From positions 273,933-301,131 of the forward strand of contig NW_014577184.1 in the NCBI RefSeq assembly GCF_000485595.1: a stretch of DNA of 27,199 nt. Reading direction: 5' to 3'. This stretch comes from Priapulus caudatus. Lineage: Eukaryota > Priapulida > Priapulimorpha > Priapulimorphida > Priapulidae. The notes under the pieces are model-generated. The model saw only the letters and a program-made list of their open reading frames with translations, was not told the origin of the DNA and made no database searches. Each line of letters starts with the position of its first letter. The first letter of the stretch is position 1. Below are positions 8,561-19,480 of this stretch, piece by piece. A program made the translations under genes and the position numbers.

Positions 8561-11500
8561 GTCTGTGATTTACGTTGGTTCTTTTTAATTGCGTATTTGA
8601 TTCGTGATTTAGGTTAATTTCTTAAGCGTACCTCTTATTTTATAAGCAGTAACAATTTTGAATTGTGGATCAGAGACTGGAGATTAGATCTGGCGTAGTT
8701 GTTTTAGCCATATAGTCTAGCTAGACAGAAACGATGCGCGTAGTATTGGTCGGGCAAGCATTCGATGTTACGGGGGTTGGGTAAGCGGGTGTCTCTTAGG
8801 TTTAGGGGCAGTTTTCTTAGCGGGGGTGATTGTGCAATGAGTCTGTTGCGGCCGGGTTGGAACTGGACAGACGGAGTGAGCATTGTGCAGCTTCAAGACG
8901 AAACGGCTTTTGTATATCGTCGACTCAGAAAGGTAAATAATCTTTTACTGTGTATCCGGTTTAAGCTAACGCCAAAGCTCAGTTCGGACGATGAAATAGG
9001 AGATGCCTTCTGTTTCTAATATTTTGGCTTGGGCGCAAAAGATGTATGAGAGTTTTGGGCGAATTATATAGGGGAGAGCATTGTGTGTAAAATTCAGAGC
9101 AGTAAGGTGTGATTTAGTTGAACGCGCATTCTGTGGGTTCTTTACTCTATACTTTGAGGTCGCGATCGCGCTACGCGCACGTGCGACGCGCGTCGCTTCG
9201 CGCGTCTTTGTCTCGTTATGTGCGATCTGCGCCAGGATTTGGAACACAAAGATACGATTTATGAAGAATTATATAAATGTGTCCCTGTACAGTTTCTTAC
9301 ACACAAGTTATGATAGGATGGTTCTAGTTTTTCTACCATTCGATCTTTCGACATCAAACGCTTGTGCATGTCTCACGTTAACATTTCATACTGGTGCACG
9401 TCGACACGCTCGCTCACAGAAGCCTAGGGGTAATCCTATTCTGCTTGGGACAACAACGCAAGTTACTTCAGATATCCTGGATCTAGCGCGCGATCCAGTG
9501 CAACGAAATAAGGTTCAAAGGTAAGGAATGGTACGTGAGACCACGTGTTAAAGGGAGGAATAGTATAGTCTTGAAGAAAAATGAAGGGAACGGACTGATT
9601 TAATATTACTAGTGACCGTATTCACGAGCCACGCATCAGCGCAAGGAAAGATAACCATGGCATGTAAGGATTAAGATGGTGAAGATTAGGATTTCTGCCA
9701 AGATAACGACGTCGAATCGGAGGAGACGTCAAGAAGCGGGATCGCAGAATGAGAACGGACATGGAGTCACAGGGAGACTGTAGAGCGAAGAAATGACCGC
9801 GTGAGCCAGACTGGGCTAGTTCGCACCATGACGATGGCGACGGCGCAGGAGTGCGCCTGGTGCGGGCAAACTCGTGGCACGCAGCAACGAGACCGCTATG
9901 CACCAGGCACGACCCGACACAGATCCGGCACCTACAAACGCGATCTGTTCAGCGGAAGACGCGGAAAGGAGCGTTGAACAGGTACACAAGAAATAGACTT
10001 CCACGCGAACGACAGCGCACGAGAAGGATGCAGTTACGACGAAAGGAACCGAAGAACGCAAGAGATGAACGAGACGGAAATACTTTAAAATGGACACACA
10101 CACAGGAGAGAGACACACACATATACGCAATTCTCCGGGGCCGCCAAAGCTCGACACAAGGAAATCTCGCTTCTTGGACATTTTGTACTCGCGCTGGCGG
10201 CATCGCGGACGTGCGACCGAAACGGTGCCATCTCACACTCTCAGCACACGTCATGCAACCGTCACTATAAATGGCCGCTTTTAATAATGTCACGGATTCT
10301 CACTACGACTTGTACGTAATTTTCGCAGCACTATATCGTTTCACATTTTTCATCACTAGATTTCTCGTAATCTCTACTCACCTTGAAGATTCACACAAAA
10401 ATCTCACTTCGTCTGCTTTCTCAATGCCTATTTGCGAGTAGCGATTGGTATCCATGCGTGCGACTTCATTATTTGCGCGCATTTGGCACCTCATTTTTGG
10501 AAATCGCTTCCCAACATCTTTGTGGGAATTTCCATTTTTCCGTTAAGTTAACGCTTAGTCGTCCTCGCTGGGTAAGTTTCAATTATGTTAGTGAAAGGGA
10601 AGGTAGGACCTAGCGTGCATTCGTATAAGTTCAATCTTACTGTCTATAGTTCTGGTATGATTTTCTATAATCTGGTCTTAAGCTCTAATCACTGACTCTA
10701 CGCGCTGAATCTTTCATATACCAGAAACTCGAATGGATTTCATATTCATTCCCAGTCATGGATAGAACCTTACATTTTTTCACGCAGTTACGGCTCTCTC
10801 ATCATAGTGCGTTTATACCTCCTATATAATTAATTAAATCCTAAGTATAAATATTTGGTGTATTTTTCCGGTAATGGAGTTTTTACGCTCTCGTGATTTA
10901 CTTGGTTGCTGCCTATTAGATATCATTGCTCTTTCTCTATCCTTATTTCTTTGGATCATGTTTTGGGATTAAATCTCTTTGAGTGAACGAGTGTCCGCTC
11001 ATTGTTTTGTTCAGGCAGATTTAACAACTTGTACTTGAGATCTTTGTCTTTGTGTTTCACGCTTAGAGTCTTCGCCAGCGCAGGCAATGATGTCCTTCTG
11101 TGCTGGGAATAAGCTTGAATGTGGTTTATTTGGAAGGCTATTACACTCTGTTTTTTTGTATATATGTGCCTCAATCTTCGCGGAAGAGAGCTAGTTGAAC
11201 TCACGGATCCATATATAATCATTGTTCATCTTGCGGATAAAACACTGGCAGACCATCGCGCTGACGCGCTGTGCCGCGACGTGGCGCCCGAGGCTCGAAT
11301 TTAGTCAGGCACAGATGCCTCGCTACTGCGTGGACTCAGCGCGCGCATTCATACTGGAGTGAGTATGAACATCCTCCTACGGAGGAGCCAGATATGCATT
11401 CGCGGTGAGACATGACGCGTCTAATTGCACGCAGCGCGCAGAGCCCGCTTAGTGAGAATCTCGAGCTAAACAGCCCGCGAGAAGCGTGCTGCCACGCAAT

Positions 11501-12479
11501 GCTTGGTATCATGTGTTCTGAGGAGTACGTACTGGTTTCGGGAGAGAGCCCTGAATGGCCGGCGTGCAAGTACGTACAGAGGTGGAGAGGCCTATTTTCC
11601 GCGCTCGAGCGGCGCGTTTTCTTCTCAGCGCTGCAGCGAGTCGCTGATTTGCTTCCACATCAGCTGTGACTCGAGATATCACGCCTTCTTGTACTGTATG
11701 TTAGGGAGAGCAAGGCGGTGAATTATGTCAGAGGCACCGTTACGAGACTCGAACATGCAATTCTAGTTTAGAACGATTTCCCCACATATCTTCTCTTCTA
11801 TCAATTTGGTGTGTTGTTGTGGGCTGATCCAGGCAACTTTCGTGTGTTATCTAATCCTGCTTCCCGGTTAGTGTATCGGGTGACACATACGCTGATGTTT
11901 CGTTTTGTGCGAGCATACTCCATTCCTGTATACGCATATTATGCTTGTTTCCATTCATCTTTTACTGTATAAAACGGCAGGAACATATATCTTACCAGTA
12001 GGGGTGGTGGGAATATATCTGATTGTAAGTGGATAATCGGTAGGCACACGGCCCCTTTAATATTTACTTTGGTTTCATAATATACAATTACCGCCGGTGT
12101 TAAGTTAACTAATGTAGGACCACTTCAGACACGCGCAGGTACTGTTTGAGGATGTTTACTTTGAACTTGTTTCCAAGGTGTGCACTGGGCTTATAAGTTG
12201 CGGTTGTCGTGGAGTGGTCGTTTGCTCAAGCTCCCGTCCACGTCTGTGTGTTGTATTGTGCTGTTGTGTGTTAGTTTTTATTGTGCGATTAAGGTGTGTT
12301 TTACTTCATCTGAAACTGGAAGAGATATTACTTCGCCATATAATACGCCCAACAAAAATCATCCGTATACGTCATTTTACTACTTTGCCGCTTGTAAGCC
12401 TAATATAGGCCTAAACATTGTTATTACACGTGATGTCGGTCAGGAATAAAACAACGTTTTAATCAACTTTTGCACTATA
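8561..12479. other. Unannotated spacer, no feature seen
   Basis: This is mixed-composition DNA with only small simple repeats, such as the short CA tracts at 10092-10125. Short open frames occur on both strands, often overlapping each other (for example around 9081-9524, 9816-10293 and 11336-11721). None has a recognisable domain, signal peptide or family resemblance. I see no RNA gene or mobile element here. Confidence 0.5.
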
Positions 12480-12569
12480 ACACAGACACACACACACACC
12501 ACACGCACACGCAGCAGCGCACACGCCAGGCGCACCACGCACGCACGCGCCTGCGCACACACACGCGCG

Positions 12570-12612
<43 letters not shown>
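12480..12612. repeat. CA-rich microsatellite
   Basis: This is an impure CA/CG-rich stretch (CACACGCACACGCAGCAGCG-like) ending in a pure CA run at about 12577-12612. It lies directly against a TA tract. It is in the spacer and is not shared with the arms. Confidence 0.9.
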
Positions 12613-12614
<2 letters not shown>

Positions 12615-12680
12615 CTATATATATTTATATATATATATTATATATATAAATTATATATTTATATATATATATAGTATATT
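12613..12680. repeat. (TA)n self-complementary AT tract
   Basis: Interleaved TATATA runs with TTTATA and AAATTA steps form an imperfect palindrome. This abrupt CA-to-TA change creates two tracts with different non-B tendencies side by side (Z-DNA-prone, then cruciform-prone). Confidence 0.85.
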
Positions 12681-14641
12681 ATTGAATTATTCTAGTGTTA
12701 AGCTGTTCATTGTGTATATGTAATTGGTATAAGGTGGAAACAAAACTAAATCTGCGTTGGCGTTAGATAAGTGGATGTAGCTGTATTTTCTTTGAATAAT
12801 ACGGAGATGTGCCTTCAATTCCACATTGTTGGTGTATTGTTTTCCTTGAACCCTAAAAAAATGTCTTGTTCGTTAACGTGTGTGTGCAGATTGTGACTAT
12901 GTCATAAAGATTTAAACCTGTCGGTACCTGTTCTCTGGGTCGGGCTAGAGAGTACTATTCCTGGCACATTCGCATCCTCTAGACACTCCCACAACACATA
13001 CGCGCCTAGTCAGCGTGAGGCGGTTGTTTGCGAAAAGTGACATGTGGCGTCGCGGTGTGTGTTTCATGTTTCATAGTAGCATCGCTATCCGCGACGTTTT
13101 CGCTTAGCCCAGTGGCCGTCGCGCTCGCTCTAAGTAGCGTATGTTGGTGCCGTCAGATACTAGCGGATTTGACGCACCTGTTTTAACATCTGTGTGAGCC
13201 TTCTATGCGTTGCGAACACTTGACGCGTTCTTTCAGGTTTTTCTCCCACGTCGCGTTGCACAAGAGCCAGTTTATTGTGTTTGGTTAAGGCAGGTGCCTA
13301 TTTCGAAATCACAAGGTGTGGACCGTTGAATTCGTTTGAAGCTCCTTTGTTCACAGCTAGAAGAGGCCACGGCCAGGGTTTCAAACAATTAAGCATCATC
13401 TAGACGTCACCGGCATTTTCTTAGTCAGTGGTGGCACCGATCTCGCACTTAGCCGCCATAGCTGCCATATGTTACTCACCGAAAATTGAGAACATAATCA
13501 GCGCAATATTGTAAATTTTCTACCTCACGAGGGGGGATGAATGCGCGGGAAGAGAGTACGTAGAGCAGACTCCGAACCGCAAGTGTGTACAGTGTGACCT
13601 TAGGCATAGACGTCCAGAGTTGTGATAGAGAATTAAAATCATAGAAGTCTCAACGCGATATCCGCCGGCACCTCTTCAGTAGCGTCCTCAGACCGTGCAT
13701 TTGCAACATGATGCCGATTCTCAGATATACATCTTGTATAGCGTCCGACAACCCACTAGTCGAGTGAGATTTACATCTTTATGATTGATACTCTCCCCTA
13801 ATCTCGACTTCAGTTTCCTTTATCGTCTCTCACAGCCCCGCTGCTTATCTGTCTTAACTTTTCAAGTACGAATACTATTCGAGCACTGGAATCGCCGCGC
13901 GACCGATCTCTTGCTTTTACATACTCGGGATTTTCTGCTGCTAGCTAGACGATCTCGGTTTGTGTGTAACGATAGAGTTTTGATGCGGCACAAAAACGAG
14001 ATATAACGCTCCAGATTGTCTCGGCGCAATTGTCGCCGCACCACTAAGCACTGCTTATACGGTACTTTTTCTCTCGTGCGATATTTTGGCATCTCCGTAA
14101 GTGAAGTGAATAAGCGGAACTCTTGCTTGCTTTAAGGTGATTTAGACATTGATTGTGCACCTATCGTTACTAGTGAATGGGGGCCTGTCAACGAGGTAGA
14201 TTCAATCAAAGCTGTGCGTTACGCAAACATATTTTGGTCGACCCGTCAAATGTTTGTGTATCGCAATCTGGACGTTGTCCTTAGTTGCGATTTTCATCAA
14301 CACAGCTTTATTTTTAAAATTTGCGTTTTATCGATTTCGCGATACGCATAAGCGAGGCCGTTTTAGGTGCGATTTCATCAATGCTAATATTTACGTAACC
14401 TTTTGCGGTAACTCTACGACGATGACGGAGGTGCCGTTAACCACTCGAAATTTCCGCACGGGTTTCCAGCTATACCGCAGTTCGGATGCATTATTTTATT
14501 GTAGGGAAAACAGTTATAAAAATACTACTCAATCTAAAAATAAATAACACTAATTACCATACACACGCCTTTCGGACGCCTTCTTTTGTCAATAGCCTCT
14601 GGGCCATTGTCGGTATAAGCGATGTTCGTTAGTTAGCCGTG
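12681..14641. other. Unannotated spacer, no feature seen
   Basis: There are no tandem repeats, RNA genes or convincing coding frames here. The longest open frames (13785-14006 and 14254-14547) are 73 and 97 codons, unremarkable at this composition, and resemble nothing I recognise. Confidence 0.5.
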
Positions 14642-16025
14642 GTGTCGTGCACTACGCACCCACACGTGTACCGTTGCCACACGCACCACACGTGTTACGT
14701 TGCACACGCACGCACTTGTACGTTGCACACGCACCGGCAGTGTACGTGCAACACCGCACGAACGCCCACGACGTGCACACGCACGCCACGTGTACGTGCA
14801 CTCACGCACGGACACGCACAGTGCCACAAGCACGCAACGTGTACGATGCACACGCACGCCGGCCCTGTGTACTACACACGCACGCACGCCACGCTACGTG
14901 ATACGTGCACCACGCGACGCATCTGCCGCTTGTACGTATACACACGCCCGCCACGCCACGCACGTGTCGTGCACACGCACGCCCGATGTACGTACACACG
15001 CAACGCCTACGCACGCACGGTGTACGCTGCCATCACGCACGTACGTGTACTGTGCACACACACGCACGCACGTGCACATTGCACGACGACGCACGCCCAC
15101 GGCACGCGCGCCCATGTACGTTACACACGCACGCACGACGTGGTACGTGCACCACGCACGCACGCACCGCACGTGTACGTGCACACACTTGCCGCACGTT
15201 GCACATGCACCGCACGGCACACATCGTGTAACGTGCACACGCACGCACGCAGCGTGCTTACCTTAACCACGCACGCCAACCACCGTGTACGTCGACCAGC
15301 ACGCACGCACTGTGTACGTGCACACGCACGCACGCAGCCACGGCCAGCGCTGTACGTACTACTAGCACGCACGCACGCACGTGTACGTGTACGACGCACA
15401 AGCCCACGCCGGCACGTTTGTACGTGCCACACGTTATGCACGCTCCGCGCTGTACGTACACACGCACGCACGCCCACGTACGTGTACGTGCACACACACG
15501 CGACGCGACGTGCCACATGGCACGCACGCCCGTGTACGTGCACACGCCACGCACGCGCCCGTGTACGTGCACAACCGCACGCCCGACGCACGCCCGTGTA
15601 CAGTGCCATTGCAAACGCGCGCACGCACCGCACGCACGCACGCGACGTTGCACATTTTGCATTTTTGGCCAAACGCCGCCCCAAGAAAAAACCGGCCCAC
15701 GCGCAGTGTTACGTGCACACGCACGCCACGCACGTGCTGTACGTTGCACCACGCACGCACTGTTACGTTACACGCACGCCACGCCGCTGGTACGTTGACA
15801 CGCCACGCACACACTGAACGCACGGCGACGCACGCTGTAAGCGTACACACGCACGCAGCATGGTGTACGTACGGCATCACGCACGGCCCTGTACCTGCCA
15901 GCACACACGCAGACGTGCCCACAGCACGCACGCACGCCACCCCGCCACGTGTTACGTGCACACGCACATCACGCACCGCCACGGTACGTACGACACGCAT
16001 CGCACGCACGCAGCGTGTAACGTTT
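14642..16025. repeat. ~1.4 kb alternating purine/pyrimidine minisatellite
   Basis: This is an array of degenerate units of roughly 24-32 bp around the consensus GTGTACGTGCACACGCACGC plus further ACGC steps. The consensus alternates purine and pyrimidine completely and contains the palindromes GTGCAC and GTAC. A non-repeat interruption occurs near 15650-15705 (GCATTTTTGGCCAAACG region). Because every stop codon has two adjacent purines, such sequence is nearly free of stops in all six frames. That explains the overlapping long frames here, including a 392-codon one at 14639-15817. It is not in either arm and is the longest satellite-like block in the spacer. Confidence 0.95.
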
Positions 16026-16176
16026 GTGCTGCTTATCATGAGTGTTGAACGCAATTCATATCAAAACGAAAATGAGGACACTATCACATTCCCCCAGCAC
16101 TCATGTAGACTAGACGAGGACGACTTACACGAGCATATGGTTTAAATACGAAGGAGCGGCGGTCTGTTTCGGTCTA

Positions 16177-16217
16177 CAAGAGTAGATAATAACACAGGTG
16201 TTATTTATCTACTCTTG
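16177..16217. other. Near-perfect short hairpin
   Basis: CAAGAGTAGATAATAACAC (16177-16195) is followed after two bases by GTGTTATTTATCTACTCTTG (16198-16217), its reverse complement with one extra T. The stem would be about 18-19 bp with a very tight loop. It sits at the end of the satellite block in otherwise plain sequence. It could be a fold-back remnant or a small hairpin RNA; the arms do not extend to a longer inverted repeat, and it is too short for a typical miRNA precursor. Confidence 0.8.
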
Positions 16218-17391
16218 GTTCCTATGGCTATGTGTCGCACAGTGTGATTTGGTTTAATGTAGGGCACACCCCCTCCACAGCTCAGCTGCCCTTACGACGG
16301 ACGCGTACGCCGTGGATTTAACCTGCGATTTCATTCCAACAATTTGCGTACTGTAGGACCTACGTGCGTTTGATGAATGCGGACACCTTACGGGCTTTGC
16401 GGTTCACGTTAGCTTTCGTAGAACCTTGCGTACGCAATCGACTTTACGCAACGTTGATGGGAATTCCGCGCCCCTGTGTTGCTTCACGGCAGATCGTATG
16501 CTTGGCGAGTTCCGACGATTACATTGCGTTAGCGTGTGGCGGCTGCCCGAGCGGTTTAGGTTTACGCGGCAAAGGCAAGCAAACAGTTGCGGGCTCGGCC
16601 GGGCCCTCGCTGCCTAGAGAGGTTGCCCAAATTAAAGACCTAAATACCGCGCGAAAACACCGATATAACTCACGTTGCAAAGTTTATACGTAATCTGAAT
16701 ACGAATGGATTTGCTGAAATCACCGAAGTTGGTCATGAAATTAAACACGACATATTAATAGTTGTTATAACTCTGTGTATTATTAAACGCCGCGCGACCT
16801 GTGAACCTTGATTTTTTGCCTCGCGTCTTCTCACTGCCGGCGGAGTGGCATAGATAGGCGTTTAGTCAAACAGACAATAGTTTTCCACGGGTGAATTGAC
16901 TAGCTCTTCCGTTCAGACGTACCCCGCCATCACCCTTTGCACGCGCAGGACCGGATAAGCAACCGCGTGCGAGATTTAAGCCAGACAGTAATGATAACAA
17001 TCCGCGCCTGTCCAGCAGCGCAGCATTCATTCACACGCTCCGTCTGATCGCGAGTCTCTCGCGAAACTTTGTCCGCATCAGATTGGTTCTATTTTGAGCT
17101 ATCGTCTGCCATTCGATCGGCGACTTTCAACTCGTTGAAAATCTACCGCCATGGTGTGTCCGCGTTCTTCTCCCCCGCGACAATTACGTGTCACCGCGGG
17201 TAATTATCCCAGGGCGATTGTCCACGCGTGGTACGGCCAGCGGTGAAAGCAGCGATTTAACGAGGCAGATCCCTTCAAGGACGTTTTGCGTCGGTTAGGT
17301 TTCCCACAGCGTCGCCGGCTCTCGGGGCGCGGGACCAACCGGTGTAGGGTGCTTTCGCGAGACTGTTGTCTGTTTCGTATATAATGTGGAA
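16218..17391. other. Unannotated spacer up to repeat-unit boundary
   Basis: Mixed-composition DNA. A 109-codon open frame at 16364-16693 is the cleanest frame outside repeats, but its translation matches no family I know and it has no supporting context, so it is not called. No RNA gene was seen. The segment ends at the CTGT tract where the repeat unit begins. Confidence 0.5.
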
Positions 17392-17429
17392 CTGTCTGTC
17401 TGTCTGTCTGTCTGTCTGCCTCTCTATCA

Positions 17430-17440
17430 GGGTGGGTGTC

Positions 17441-17495
<55 letters not shown>

Positions 17496-17663
17496 ATCGC
17501 GATCTCTAGCTCGCTCCCCTGTGGATCTGCCTCTGCTCCATTCCTCTCTTTCTCTCCCCCTCTCTCTCTCTCTCCCGCTCTCTCTCTAGACATGTCGCTG
17601 TCTCTGACTCTCTCTATCTCGTTCTCTGGGCTGCTGTCCTCCGCCCATCATTTTTCTCTCTTT

Positions 17664-17712
<49 letters not shown>
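17430..17712. repeat. CT-rich microsatellite cluster, copy A
   Basis: Runs of CT (about 17437-17484 and 17670-17706) are separated by mixed sequence such as TATCGCGATCTC. The counterpart at 25935-26200 in copy B has shorter, more interrupted CT runs. Serine/leucine frames here are artefacts of composition. Confidence 0.92.
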
Positions 17713-18069
17713 GGCCCCGTTGGACAATGGCGGCTTACATAATCGAAACGTGTACCACTCGCAGGAGGACGTTTACGCCTATTAGCTATGCTCGTGGCTT
17801 TGTTCGCACAAAATCTTTCGCTTTTATATGCATGCACCGCAGCGTTGCCGTGTCAAGACCGTACGTGCTACCATATACATAGATATATTATTATTTATAT
17901 ATAATAACCAGGTGTTCGCGCTGTAAGGCGGTAATTGCATATTGCGTAATACACCCCGGGTGGTATAATTAAAAAAACAACGCAAAAAGGCTTCAGAAAT
18001 GTTTCGGAGAAAGATGTCAACTACATATCCGGCAGTCAGTCGTCGATTAACTTTACGCACAGTGCGTCC

Positions 18070-18265
18070 ACAGCGTGGTTAGTCTATAACCATACTATGA
18101 AACACGAACACTGACGCTCAACCTAGACCGAAACTGAAGTACCGAAGTACTAAAGCACTGAAATGACGAATCACTGACATACTCGAAGCACCATGCGCCA
18201 GATGTGCCAGTACTACTAATTACTAACTTTAGTACTTAGTACTAAAGTACTACAGTACTAGTATA
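18070..18265. repeat. GTACT-rich block with 23-bp palindrome, copy A
   Basis: AGTACTAAAG, AGTACTACT and similar words recur. At 18226-18248 is a near-perfect palindrome built from ACTTTAGTACT and TAGTACTAAAGT. The counterpart in copy B (about 26655-26800) keeps the GTACT words but has lost the palindrome. Confidence 0.75.
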
Positions 18266-18516
18266 TTTTATTGTGAGTGGACTGAGAGTACGACGGCAGC
18301 AGCTGCATGTGGGCTGCAGGCACGAGGAGAGAGCTGCGGCAGAAATCGTCTGCTATGAGGTGGCGCTGCTGATGCGGCTGGCACGTGAGGGCAGCAGGAG
18401 CGCGCAGGTGGCGTAATAGTAGCAGCTACTGTTTCTGCGAACAAAGATCAGCGAGCGTCTCGCTAATAGTTAGCGCATGTGCGCCAGCAATAGTTACTAG
18501 CAGCTGTCCTCATCTG

Positions 18517-18520
<4 letters not shown>

Positions 18521-18558
<38 letters not shown>
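18521..18558. repeat. (CT)n microsatellite, ~19 units
   Basis: A pure CT run follows GCGCG, and it marks the end of clear alignment between copy A and copy B. In copy B the matching place (from about 27075) is a longer, interrupted CT region that runs to the window end. Confidence 0.95.
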
Positions 18559-18559
<1 letters not shown>

Positions 18560-18960
18560 AGAGAATACTAAGTGGTCATGCAGCAGTTCATCTTACTTAA
18601 AGTGCAGCTAGAACATAAGCACAGGCCAACGTTGTCTGTCGCTATTGTAGTATGTATGACCATGACAGATGCATTCATGCAAGATCATCATGTTTTCCTG
18701 GCGCACGGTCAAGTATATAAAAAAGGGTAAATAAAGTGTCGGATCAACACAAAGCCAAAATATAAACAGAGCTATTCCTATTGTCATCGTCCGAACTAGC
18801 TTTGCCTTAACATAATATAAAAATATTTACCTTTTTCCCATCAACGAATATACAAAGCCGTTTCTTTAGCTTCCGCAGATTGCCCTTCAAGTTCAATGTT
18901 GTAGTCAACATCACGATATGCTGTCTACTCGCTGTTCGCTGCTGATGATTCTCTAACAAG
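18559..18960. other. AT-richer island between CT tracts, with TATA-like site
   Basis: About 400 bp of ordinary sequence separates two CT-rich tracts. TATATAAAAAAGGG lies at 18714-18727, a good TATA-box-like string on the plus strand, but nothing coding follows. The segment is not in the left arm, which stops at the equivalent of 19364. It is not reached in copy B before the window ends. Confidence 0.4.
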
Positions 18961-19099
18961 TCTCTCTCTCTCTCTCTTTGTCTCTTTCTCGCGCGCGCGC
19001 TCTCTCTTCTCTCTCTCGCGCGTTCTCTCTCGCTTCTCTCTCTCCCTACCTCGCTCTCTGTCTCTGTATCTGTATCTGTCTGCCTTTGTCCGTCGCGCG

Positions 19100-19140
<41 letters not shown>

Positions 19141-19480
19141 ACTCTCTCTGTTTCGATCTCTCTCTAACTGTGTGTGTGTGTGTCTCTCTCTCTTTGTCTG
19201 TGTCTGTTTTTGTCTCTCTGTCTCTGTCTCTGTCCGTCGCCTTCTCTCTTTCTCTCTGTCTGTCGCCCTCTCTCTTTCTCTCTACTTTTTTCTCTCGCTA
19301 TCTCTCTGTATCTATCTATATTTTTTGCTGTGTCGCTGTGTTCTCTGTTTGTCGCTCTCGCTCTCGCGCGCGCTCTCTCTCTCTCTCTCTTTCTCTTGCT
19401 CTCGCTACCCCTCTCTCTCGCGTTCTCTCTTCCTATCCGTCTGTCTTTCTCGCTCATTCGCTATCGGTCTCTCTCTCTTG
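18961..19480. repeat. Long CT-rich region with CG and GT interruptions
   Basis: About 500 bp consist mainly of CT runs with CGCGCGCG and TGTGTGTG insets and GTCTGT words. The right arm's homology with the left arm begins inside it (about 19364). A 222-codon serine/leucine-rich frame at 18978-19646 and arginine/glutamate-rich frames on the other strand result from the repeat composition. Confidence 0.93.

Larger units (their letters stand above)
17392..18520 (+). repeat. Direct repeat copy A, start of ~8.5 kb unit
   Basis: Starting at a CTGT tract (17392-17419), this segment matches 25876-27070 in the same orientation. Shared landmarks are the CTGT tract, TATCAGGGTGG, CT runs, GGCCCCGTTGGAC, CGCAGGAGGACG, ATATGCATGCACCGCAGCG, CACCCCGGGTGGTAT, a GTACT-rich block, and GCAGCAGCTGCATGTG. 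Upstream of 17392 the sequence (GTATATAATGTGGA) is unlike that upstream of 25876 (GAGTATCTCGC), so homology begins at the tetranucleotide tract. The start-to-start distance to copy B is 8484 bp. This copy is shorter (about 1129 bp) and reads more cleanly than copy B. Confidence 0.93.

Noticed and set aside
14639-15817. 392-codon plus-strand open frame rich in Thr, Arg, His and Ala
   Set aside because: It lies wholly in the alternating purine/pyrimidine satellite, where stop codons cannot occur in pure units. Long frames exist on both strands over the same bases.
16364-16693. 109-codon frame outside repeats
   Set aside because: The length is not exceptional for a sequence of this composition, no family is recognisable, and there is no neighbouring gene structure.
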